Under the pieces are notes generated by a model. It was given only the letters and a program-made list of their open reading frames with translations. It was not told where the DNA came from and searched no databases. A DNA stretch of 8,780 nucleotides, from assembly GCA_900548075.1 (NCBI GenBank), contig URJD01000070.1:1-8780 (forward strand). Direction: 5' to 3'. This stretch comes from an uncultured Collinsella sp. GTDB taxonomy: Bacteria > Actinomycetota > Coriobacteriia > Coriobacteriales > Coriobacteriaceae. A program made the translations under genes and the position numbers. Shown here piece by piece: positions 1 through 5,156 of this stretch. How positions within the stretch are numbered: position 1 is the first letter of the stretch; the number at the start of each line of letters is the position of its first letter.

Positions 1-458
1 TCTGCCTGGGCCTTCAGCTGTTTTTTGAGCGCGGCAACGAGGGCGTGCCGGCGGACGAGGGCGCGGTCGCCGACGGCAACGCCTCCGAGTGGGCTGGCGG
101 TCCTTGGGTCGATGGCCTGGGTATTATGCGCGGCTCGTGCACGCGCCTGGAGTCGAGCCGCCTGAAGGTGCCGCACGTGGGTTGGGACCAGGTGCACATG
201 ACGCCCGCCGGTGCGGCCGATCCGCTGCTTGCCGATTTTGCCGAGGGTGCCAACATGTACTTCACCCACAGCTATGCGGTGGCCGATGACGCCGATGCCG
301 CTGATGTGCTGGCGTGCACGCACTATACGCGGAGTTTCCCGTGCATCGTGCGCCATGGCAACGTGTGGGGCTGCCAGTTCCATCCTGAGAAATCCTCCGC
401 GCTGGGTCAGCGCATTCTTAAGAACTTCGTCAACATCGTCGAGGAGGCTGGCCGATGA
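1..458 (+). CDS. hisH: HisH, glutamine amidotransferase subunit of imidazole glycerol phosphate synthase (5' partial)
   Basis: This is the C-terminal 151 codons of HisH, the glutaminase that hydrolyses glutamine and channels ammonia to HisF in histidine biosynthesis. The reading frame starts at base 3 with CLGLQLFFE, which is the nucleophile-elbow motif of class I glutamine amidotransferases, so the catalytic Cys is the first complete codon. The other two triad residues are His (381-383) and Glu (387-389) in QFHPEKS. The family motifs KVPHVGWDQVH and YFTHSYAV are also present. About 75-80 N-terminal residues lie outside the window. An Ala/Gly/Asp-rich stretch after the nucleophile (around positions 45-115) looks slightly longer than in typical HisH. 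The stop codon overlaps the hisA start by four bases (ATGA, 455-458), indicating operon coupling. Identification is secure. Confidence 0.96.
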   Translation, partial: CLGLQLFFERGNEGVPADEGAVADGNASEWAGGPWVDGLGIMRGSCTRLESSRLKVPHVGWDQVHMTPAGAADPLLADFAEGANMYFTHSYAVADDADAADVLACTHYTRSFPCIVRHGNVWGCQFHPEKSSALGQRILKNFVNIVEEAGR

Positions 459-1198
459 TCCTGTTTCCCGCAATCGATCTGATCGGCGGCAAGGTCGTGC
501 GCCTGGAGCGCGGCGACCGCAGCCGCTGCAAGGTATATTCCGATGACCCCGTGGCCGTCGCCCGCTCGTTTGCCGAGCAGGGCGCAAGCTGGGTGCACGT
601 CGTCGACCTGTCCGCTGCCTTTGGCGAGGACGAGGACACATGCGCTGCCAACTCGGCGGCGATTAAGGCCATCTGTGGCGTCGACGGCCTGTCCGTGGAC
701 GTGGGCGGCGGCGTCCGTTCGCTCGCGCGCATCGACGAGCTGGCCGGCTATGGTGCGCGCCGCATTGCACTAGGCACGGTGCTCGTGACCGAGCCGGGTT
801 TTGCCGAGGTGGCAGCCCAAGGCTTTGGCGAGCTGTTGGTGGCAGATATCGCCGCCCGCGACGGCCAGGTCAAGGTGAACGGCTGGCGTGACGGCGCGGG
901 TGTGGCGCTCGACGATGCCGTGGCGCAGCTTTCCGAGCTGGGCTTTAAGCATCTGGTGTATACCGACATCGCGCGCGATGGCATGCAGACGGGCATCGAT
1001 GTGGCGGCGTATCGCCATGTTGCCAAGGTTGCGGGCTTTCCCGTCGTGGCTTCGGGCGGTATCTCTACGCTCGACGACATTCGCGCGCTGGCTGCGGTGG
1101 GTGAGGATGCTATTGAGGGTGCCATTACCGGCCGTGCGCTCTACGAGGGCAACTTTACGCTGGCCCAGGCACTGGTCGCCGCCCGAGGGGAGGAGTAG
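455..1198 (+). CDS. hisA: HisA, phosphoribosylformimino-5-aminoimidazole carboxamide ribotide isomerase
   Basis: A 247-residue (beta/alpha)8 barrel enzyme catalysing the Amadori isomerisation of ProFAR to PRFAR in histidine biosynthesis. It opens with ILFPAIDLIGGKVVRL, in which Asp8 matches the catalytic base; Asp131 in LLVADIAARDG matches the second catalytic Asp. The two phosphate-binding half-barrel signatures are VDVGGGVRS (81-89) and VVASGGISTLDD (197-208), and TDIARDGMQTG (170-180) is typical of the family. Length is normal. The start is supported by GAGGAGG at 441-447, seven bases before ATG, and by the four-base overlap with hisH. Some Actinobacteria use a dual HisA/TrpF enzyme (PriA). 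Here the loop VNGWRDGAG resembles ordinary HisA, so I favour the single activity, but sequence reading alone cannot exclude PriA function. Confidence 0.96.
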   Translation: MILFPAIDLIGGKVVRLERGDRSRCKVYSDDPVAVARSFAEQGASWVHVVDLSAAFGEDEDTCAANSAAIKAICGVDGLSVDVGGGVRSLARIDELAGYGARRIALGTVLVTEPGFAEVAAQGFGELLVADIAARDGQVKVNGWRDGAGVALDDAVAQLSELGFKHLVYTDIARDGMQTGIDVAAYRHVAKVAGFPVVASGGISTLDDIRALAAVGEDAIEGAITGRALYEGNFTLAQALVAARGEE

Positions 1199-1201
1199 CC
1201 C

Positions 1202-1984
1202 ATGCTTACCAAACGCGTGATTCCCTGTCTGGACGTCAAGGACGGCCGTGTGGTCAAGGGCGTCAACTTTGTGAGCTTGCGCGATGCGGGCGATCCGGTG
1301 GAGTTGGCGCGCGCCTACGACTGCGAGGGCGCGGACGAGGTCGTCTTCCTGGACATTACCGCCACGAGCGATAACCGCGCGACGACCATCGAGATGGCGG
1401 CGCACGCGGCCGAGGAGCTCGCTATTCCCTATACCGTGGGCGGCGGTTTTCGCGACTTGGCGGGCATGCGGACCATGGTTGCCGCCGGCGCCGACAAGGT
1501 GTCGCTTAACTCTGCCGCCGTGCGCGATCCGTCGTTGATTAGCCAGGCTGCCGCGGCGTTTGGCAGCCAGGCCGTGGTCGTGGCGATCGATGCCAAGCGC
1601 GTGGGGCTGCCCGGGGAGCCGGGCGCCGATAAGTGGGAGGTCTTTACGGCGGGCGGCCGTAACGCTACGGGTATCGACGCGGTGGCGTGGGCCGAGGAGG
1701 CGGCTCGTCGCGGCGCCGGCGAAATCCTGCTGACCAGCATGGACCGCGACGGCACCAAGGCCGGCTTTGACCTGGCGCTCACTCGCGCCGTGGCGCGCGC
1801 GGTGCCGATTCCCGTCATTGCGAGCGGCGGCGTGGGCACGCTCGAGCATTTTGCTGAGGGTGTGATCGAGGGCGAAGCCGACGCCGTACTGGCGGCGAGC
1901 GTCTTTCACTTTGGAACCTTCAGCATTCGCCAAGTCAAAGAGTATATGGCCTCTCAAGGTATTCCTGTGAGGTTGGACTTCTAA
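1202..1984 (+). CDS. hisF: HisF, cyclase subunit of imidazole glycerol phosphate synthase
   Basis: A 260-residue (beta/alpha)8 barrel that uses ammonia from HisH to convert PRFAR into imidazole glycerol phosphate and AICAR, the latter feeding purine synthesis. The opening MLTKRVIPCLDVKDGRVVKG is diagnostic. Catalytic residues Asp11 and Asp130 (VVVAIDAKR) fall exactly where they do in characterised HisF. Phosphate-binding signatures are YTVGGGFRD (77-85) and VIASGGVGTLEH (205-216); SMDRDGTKAGFD (179-190) is the conserved loop. Length is full and the C-terminal VRLDF is typical. The start follows GAGGGGAGGAG just upstream and lies three bases after the hisA stop, so the two are co-translated. 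The gene is followed by a long palindromic gap before hisI. Confidence 0.97.
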   Translation: MLTKRVIPCLDVKDGRVVKGVNFVSLRDAGDPVELARAYDCEGADEVVFLDITATSDNRATTIEMAAHAAEELAIPYTVGGGFRDLAGMRTMVAAGADKVSLNSAAVRDPSLISQAAAAFGSQAVVVAIDAKRVGLPGEPGADKWEVFTAGGRNATGIDAVAWAEEAARRGAGEILLTSMDRDGTKAGFDLALTRAVARAVPIPVIASGGVGTLEHFAEGVIEGEADAVLAASVFHFGTFSIRQVKEYMASQGIPVRLDF

Positions 1985-1990
1985 TGCTGC

Positions 1991-2090
1991 GGCTTGCCCA
2001 GGCACCCGACCTTCCGGCTCCAACCCTCCTCGCGTACTTAAGTACGCGTCGTCGGGCTTGTCGCTCGGAATCTCGGGCACCTGGACAACC
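1991..2090. repeat. Long imperfect palindrome between hisF and hisI
   Basis: Two arms, about 1991-2039 and 2040-2090, are imperfect reverse complements. The centre is a perfect 18-bp palindrome, CGCGTACTTAAGTACGCG (2031-2048). Moving outward, TTCCG (2012-2016) pairs with CGGAA (2066-2070), CCCGA (2005-2009) with TCGGG (2073-2077), CCAGG (1998-2002) with CCTGG (2080-2084), and GG/TTG (1991-1996) with CAA/CC (2086-2090). A middle stretch (2017-2030 against 2049-2065) pairs poorly. There is no T-run after it, so it does not look like a simple terminator. It sits inside the his operon, so if transcribed it would form a large hairpin between the hisF and hisI messages. A dispersed palindromic element is the best guess. 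Confidence 0.75.
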
Positions 2091-2132
2091 CTCGCCGACC
2101 TGTGGGGTTTCGTTTATGACTTGGGAGAAATG

Positions 2133-2462
2133 ATGACTGAGGTAGTAGAAGCGGCGGATCTTACGTACGACGCCCGCGGGTTGATTCCTTGTGTGGTTCA
2201 GCAGTATGACACCGGCGAGGTGCTTATGGTTGCTTGGATGAACGAGGAGTCGGTGGGGCTGACGCTCAAGACCGGTACCACGTGGTTTTGGAGCCGCAGC
2301 CGTCAGGAGCTCTGGAATAAGGGAGCGACGAGCGGCAATATGCAGGAGGTCAAGGAGCTCTGGGCCGACTGCGATAGCGATACGCTGCTGGTCAAGGTCG
2401 ACTCGCCGGGTCCGGCCTGCCACACCGGCAACCGTACCTGCTTCTTTAAGAAACTCGCGTAG
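2133..2462 (+). CDS. hisI: HisI, phosphoribosyl-AMP cyclohydrolase
   Basis: A 109-residue metalloenzyme that opens the adenine ring of PR-AMP to give ProFAR, the substrate of HisA. It is the single-domain form; in this genome the pyrophosphatase is the separate gene hisE. Family motifs are all present: VAWMNEES (33-40), WFWSRSRQELWNKGATSGN (51-69), the metal-binding ADCDSDT (78-84, Asp79/Asp81/Asp83), and PACHTGNRTCFF (95-106), whose Cys80, Cys96 and Cys103 fit the zinc-binding set. Two in-frame ATGs lie at 2130 and 2133. I chose 2133 because GGGAG at 2123-2127 is then five bases away; 2130 is possible and adds one Met. An in-frame TTG at 2058 would put palindrome sequence into the protein and is rejected. 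It is separated from hisF by about 148 bases. Confidence 0.94.
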   Translation: MTEVVEAADLTYDARGLIPCVVQQYDTGEVLMVAWMNEESVGLTLKTGTTWFWSRSRQELWNKGATSGNMQEVKELWADCDSDTLLVKVDSPGPACHTGNRTCFFKKLA

Positions 2463-2507
2463 GGCGGGCGCTCGATTAGACGCTCGGCCACCAGAAAGGA
2501 TTGAACT

Positions 2508-2825
2508 ATGGGTGTGCGCACCGCAAACGTTCAGGATGGAAATATCGGTGAGACGCTGACAGGTCTGGCCGAGGTGATTCACGGTCGTCGTGATGTATCG
2601 CCGCAGGAGAGCTACACCGCTCGTCTGTTGACTGACGTCGAGGACGAGCTGCTCAAGAAGCTTGCCGAGGAGGCAAGCGAGGTGATCATGGCCTGCAAGG
2701 ATAACGATCACGATCACATCCGCTACGAGGCCGGCGACCTGGTCTACCACCTGCTCGTGACGCTCGAGCGCTACGGTATCACCCTCGACGAGCTAGCCGG
2801 CGAACTCAACGCCCGCCGCCACTAG
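2508..2825 (+). CDS. hisE: HisE, phosphoribosyl-ATP pyrophosphohydrolase
   Basis: A 105-residue all-alpha NTP pyrophosphohydrolase of the MazG-like fold that converts PR-ATP to PR-AMP, the second step of histidine synthesis and the step before HisI. The core is KKLAEEASEVIMACKD (50-65), with the Mg-binding EExxE pattern at Glu54/Glu55/Glu58, followed by YEAGDLVYHLLV (73-84), in which Glu74 and Asp77 complete the metal site. The C-terminal ITLDELAGELNARR is typical. The start is supported by AGAAAGGA at 2493-2500, eight bases before ATG. It follows hisI by 45 bases and ends the plus-strand operon; the next gene is convergent 27 bases away. Confidence 0.94.
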   Translation: MGVRTANVQDGNIGETLTGLAEVIHGRRDVSPQESYTARLLTDVEDELLKKLAEEASEVIMACKDNDHDHIRYEAGDLVYHLLVTLERYGITLDELAGELNARRH

Positions 2826-2853
2826 TCATTGGGGACGTTCTTAAACGACTAGT
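2821..2853. repeat. Inverted repeat spanning the convergent hisE/PHP stop codons
   Basis: ACTAGTC (2821-2827) and GACTAGT (2847-2853) form a 7-bp stem around a 19-base loop containing GGGGACGTTC. The left arm includes the hisE stop codon and the right arm touches the PHP gene's stop codon on the other strand. Position suggests a bidirectional transcription end point, but neither strand has a clear T-run, so a terminator role is uncertain. It could instead be the remains of a small extragenic palindromic repeat. Confidence 0.45.
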
Positions 2854-3764
2854 TAGGCGAGGGGCGTGGGTTGCCATTCGCCGGTGGGGTGGGGGATATC
2901 GAAGGTTCGATAACCGCAGTCGTAGGCGTGGGCCTGGGCCTCGCGGATGTTCCAGCAGATGTCGCAGGCGCGGTGCGCGTCCGAGCCAAAGGTAATCGGT
3001 ACCTCGGCGTGGGCGAAGCAACGCAACAGCCCAGTCGCGGGATAGTAGTCGTCGAGGCCCTTGCGGGGTGCGGCGGTCGAGACCTCAACGCGGCGACCCG
3101 TATCGTGGGCGCATTCGGCCATCTGCTCCCAAAACGGTGCCGGATCAAAATCGGGCGCAAAGCCCTCCTTCGAAAAGCGCATGACCAGGTCGGGATGAGC
3201 CATCACATCAAAGTTAAGCGGGCTTTCGCAAGCGCGGCACCAGTCGTCGACGTAGCGCTCCCACACGCCGCGTACCCCCAGGTTTTCCCAAACGTGCAGG
3301 TTGGTGTCGTCGTCGATCCAACCGCAAAGGGAATCGGGTGTATCGGGACGAGCGACGTTTTCCGTTCCCGCCGTACCCGCGGCGCCGGCCATGATATCGC
3401 CTGGGTTGCCAATCCAATGCACGCTGCCCAGGCGCACGACGGCGCCCTGGGACCAGCGCTCAACCAAAGGCTCGCAGCCCTCGTACCAATCGCATTCAAA
3501 GCCATAGATAAGCTCGAGCTCCGACGCGATCTGCGCGGCAAGCTTGCGGGCATCCTCAAAAGCCAGACGATGTGCCGGCAGGTCGCCCTCGACAACCTGC
3601 ACCTCGCAGTTGGCATCCATGCTGGCGGGTAAGGTGAGGTGGTCGGTCGAGATCATGACGCGGCAGCCGGCGGCCGCGGCAGCGCGGACGTTTTCCTCAA
3701 ACGAGGCATGTCCGTCCGAAAACGAGGTGTGGGTGTGGCAATCGACCAGCGGGCAAGCAGACAT
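2853..3764 (-). CDS. PHP-domain phosphatase, probable histidinol-phosphatase (HisJ/HisK type)
   Basis: A 303-residue polymerase-and-histidinol-phosphatase (PHP) domain protein. The likely reaction is dephosphorylation of histidinol phosphate. The metal-binding residues appear in order: HTH at 10-12 (DCHTHTSFSDGH), Asp41-His42 (STDHLT), Glu90 (GFECDWYEG), His116 (GSVHWI), His190 (DVMAHPDL), and Asp262/His264 (TFGSDAHR). EVST at 227-230 resembles the conserved strand before the last motif. Length is a little above the roughly 270 residues usual for the family. ATG at 3762-3764 follows AAAGGAG on the minus strand at six-base spacing. No HisB-type phosphatase is visible among the his genes here, and the gene converges on hisE, which supports the histidine role. 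PHP proteins also include other phosphoesterases, so substrate is inferred. Confidence 0.85.
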   Translation of the reverse strand: MSACPLVDCHTHTSFSDGHASFEENVRAAAAAGCRVMISTDHLTLPASMDANCEVQVVEGDLPAHRLAFEDARKLAAQIASELELIYGFECDWYEGCEPLVERWSQGAVVRLGSVHWIGNPGDIMAGAAGTAGTENVARPDTPDSLCGWIDDDTNLHVWENLGVRGVWERYVDDWCRACESPLNFDVMAHPDLVMRFSKEGFAPDFDPAPFWEQMAECAHDTGRRVEVSTAAPRKGLDDYYPATGLLRCFAHAEVPITFGSDAHRACDICWNIREAQAHAYDCGYRTFDIPHPTGEWQPTPLA

Positions 3765-3796
3765 GGCGACTCCTTTGCATTTGGCGAAACCGCTCC

Positions 3797-3802
3797 ATTG
3801 TA
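3797..3802 (-). promoter_or_regulatory. Candidate -10 box for the PHP gene
   Basis: Read on the minus strand this is TACAAT, one mismatch from the TATAAT consensus, about 33 bases upstream of the start codon, which would give a leader of about 25 bases carrying the AAAGGAG ribosome binding site. No good -35 hexamer is visible at the right distance; the region there is a GC-rich imperfect inverted repeat (3810-3841). Confidence 0.4.
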
Positions 3803-3809
3803 ATGGCGC

Positions 3810-3841
3810 GGCCCCCGATGCGACGAGCGCACCGGGGGGCC
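3810..3841. repeat. GC-rich inverted repeat upstream of the PHP gene
   Basis: GGCCCCCG (3810-3817) faces CGGGGGGCC (3833-3841), an 8-bp stem with one extra G, around a 15-base loop. It lies where the -35 region of the PHP promoter would be, so an operator or a chance GC-rich match are both possible. No T-run follows it on either strand. Confidence 0.35.
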
Positions 3842-3888
3842 GAAATCGACTGGAAAGGGTGCGCGGTGCGGCCTCGCTTGCGCTCTCA

Positions 3889-3953
3889 AAACATGTACAT
3901 CAGCCTCCAAAAGCTGCAAAAAATGACATGTTTGGAGGCTGACGTACACGTTT
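3889..3953. repeat. Inverted repeat with 23-bp arms in the PHP/LarC-like intergenic region
   Basis: The arms 3889-3911 and 3931-3953 are reverse complements except at two positions. The core is CAGCCTCCAAA against TTTGGAGGCTG, and the loop is 19 bases with an A6 run. Both mismatches are A opposite C on the plus strand, which become U-G wobbles in a minus-strand transcript, so a minus-strand RNA would form an uninterrupted 23-bp stem. The element sits between the candidate promoters of the divergent PHP and LarC-like genes and overlaps neither gene. It could be a small RNA hairpin, a regulator-binding palindrome or a dispersed repeat. Confidence 0.75.
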
Positions 3954-4007
3954 GGATGGGGGCGAGGGCGGCGACGGACGAAAGTCACGCTTGTGCCACG
4001 TCCGATG

Positions 4008-4016
4008 TGCTAGCGT
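4008..4016 (+). promoter_or_regulatory. Candidate extended -10 element for the LarC-like gene
   Basis: TGC followed by TAGCGT resembles an extended -10 box (TGn-TATAAT) about 44 bases upstream of the LarC-like start codon. No -35 hexamer is visible at 16-18 bases; TTGTGC at 3991 is too close at 14. This is weak evidence. Confidence 0.28.
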
Positions 4017-4059
4017 TTGGATGAACAAAACGAGCCCGTGCGGAAAGGAGCCGGACCGT

Positions 4060-4545
4060 ATGCCATGCGATAGCAAATCTCCGCTGTCTCGCGAGACCGA
4101 TGCGCCCGAGACCATCGTCAAGCTGGAATGCGACATCGACGATGCGTCGCCCGAGGTGCTCGCCTACGCCGCCGACCGCCTGCGCGAGGCCGGTGCGCGC
4201 GAGGTGCACTGGCTGCCCGTTTATTGCAAGAAAGGCCGTCCCGGCTGGCAGCTGCAGGTGATCTGCTCGCATGAGGATATCGAACGTCTACAGACGATTA
4301 TCTTTTTGGAAACTACGACCAATGGCATCCGCCGCCAGGTCATGGAGCGCGTCTGCCTGCCGCGCCACTTTGAACAAGTGGCGACGCCTTGGGGCGAGGT
4401 GGCCGTAAAGGTGGCAACCCTGCCCGATGGCAGCGAGCGTGCAGCGCCCGAGTACGAGGACTGCGCCCGTCTCGCTCGCGAGCATAATGTGCCGCTCCAG
4501 CGCGTGATGCAGACGGCCCAGAGCGCGGCACTGCGATTTGAATAA
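4060..4545 (+). CDS. Stand-alone LarC C-terminal-domain protein (nickel-pincer cofactor family)
   Basis: A 161-residue protein matching only the C-terminal part of LarC (DUF111). LarC inserts nickel into the pincer nucleotide cofactor of lactate racemase in a CTP-dependent reaction, and its C-terminal domain binds the metal-CTP. Motifs seen are KLECDIDDASPEVLAYAADRL (21-41), YCKKGRPGWQLQVIC (55-69), FLETTTNGIRRQ (82-93), and PEYEDCARLAREHNVPLQRV (130-149). The first roughly 20 residues are poorly conserved in style. ATG at 4060 is preferred because AAAGGAG (4044-4050) precedes it by nine bases; the frame stays open upstream to 3952, but the ATG at 4021 has no ribosome binding site. No N-terminal LarC domain, LarB or LarE is encoded in the window. 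In Lactobacillus plantarum LarC is made by frameshifting between two reading frames, but no upstream half exists here. Family membership is clear, function is open. Confidence 0.82.
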   Translation: MPCDSKSPLSRETDAPETIVKLECDIDDASPEVLAYAADRLREAGAREVHWLPVYCKKGRPGWQLQVICSHEDIERLQTIIFLETTTNGIRRQVMERVCLPRHFEQVATPWGEVAVKVATLPDGSERAAPEYEDCARLAREHNVPLQRVMQTAQSAALRFE

Positions 4546-4548
4546 CGC

Positions 4549-4576
4549 GGCTGGTGGCGACATCCTGCGCCTAGCC
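4549..4576 (+). repeat. Small hairpin between the LarC-like gene and the phosphodiesterase gene
   Basis: GGCT (4549-4552) and GGCG (4556-4559) can pair with AGCC (4573-4576) and CGCC (4568-4571), with a small asymmetric internal loop and an 8-base terminal loop. There is no T-run after it, so it is at most a weak attenuator or processing site in the 60-base gap between the two genes. Confidence 0.3.
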
Positions 4577-4605
4577 ATATCAACCCCATTCGAAAGGATC
4601 TCCCC

Positions 4606-5154
4606 ATGAAATACCTCATCGCCTCCGATATCCACGGCTCGGCATATTGGACCGAGCGCCTCTGCGCCGCCATCGAGTCCGAGCAGCCTGACCGCATCGT
4701 GCTGCTGGGCGACCTGCTCTACCACGGCCCGCGCAACGACCTGCCACGCGATTACGCCCCCAAGCGCGTAATCCCGCTGCTCAACGCCCTAGCCGACCGC
4801 ATCATCGCGGTGCGCGGCAACTGTGACGCCGAGGTCGACCAGATGGTGCTCGACTTCCCCGTCATGGCCGACTACGCCACGCTGTTCGACGAGACCGGCC
4901 GCGAGCTGTTCCTGACGCACGGCCATGTCTTTGGCGCCGGCATGCACAACAGCGTCGACCACGCGCCCGCGTTGCCTGAGGGCTCCGCGCTCGTCTACGG
5001 CCATACGCACATCAAGGTCAACGAGGAAAGCGCTGCGCACCCGGGCCTGTGGCTCTTCAACCCCGGTAGCGTGAGCATCCCCAAGGACGGCTCGCACAGC
5101 TACGGCATCTACGAGGGCGGCGCGTTCCGCCACGTGGTCATGGAGGAGGAGTAG
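4606..5154 (+). CDS. yfcE: YfcE-type metallophosphoesterase (phosphodiesterase)
   Basis: A 182-residue calcineurin-like phosphoesterase, almost the same length as Escherichia coli YfcE (184). YfcE hydrolyses phosphodiester model substrates with Mn; its physiological substrate is not settled. The dimetal-site motifs appear in order: ASDIHGS (6-12, Asp8/His10), LLGDLLYHGPRND (33-45, Asp36), RGNCD (70-74, Asn72), THGH (104-107), GHTH (132-135) and NPGSVSIP (152-159). The YHGPRN sequence after GD is characteristic of YfcE rather than of the MJ0936 group. AAAGGA at 4593-4598 precedes ATG by seven bases. The last codons carry GGAGGAGGAG, which serves as the ribosome binding site of mazG, two bases downstream of the stop. 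No signal peptide; cytosolic. Confidence 0.9.
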   Translation: MKYLIASDIHGSAYWTERLCAAIESEQPDRIVLLGDLLYHGPRNDLPRDYAPKRVIPLLNALADRIIAVRGNCDAEVDQMVLDFPVMADYATLFDETGRELFLTHGHVFGAGMHNSVDHAPALPEGSALVYGHTHIKVNEESAAHPGLWLFNPGSVSIPKDGSHSYGIYEGGAFRHVVMEEE

Positions 5155-5156
5155 CC

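Noticed and set aside
770..2080. 436-codon open frame on the minus strand across hisA, hisF and the palindrome
   Set aside because: It is antisense to two certain genes, its translation is low-complexity His/Arg/Gly-rich with no family motif, and it reflects GC-rich codon shadowing.
2058..2132. Upstream TTG start extending HisI by 25 residues
   Set aside because: The extension is translated from palindrome sequence, has no ribosome binding site and no similarity to HisI N-termini; ATG at 2133 has a good site.
2871..3632. 253-codon plus-strand open frame opposite the PHP gene
   Set aside because: The PHP frame has a complete metal-binding motif set; this one has no recognisable domain and no ribosome binding site.
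3952..4059. N-terminal extension of the LarC-like protein, including an ATG at 4021
   Set aside because: No ribosome binding site precedes these starts, and the extension runs through the presumed promoter and the edge of the palindrome; ATG at 4060 has AAAGGAG.
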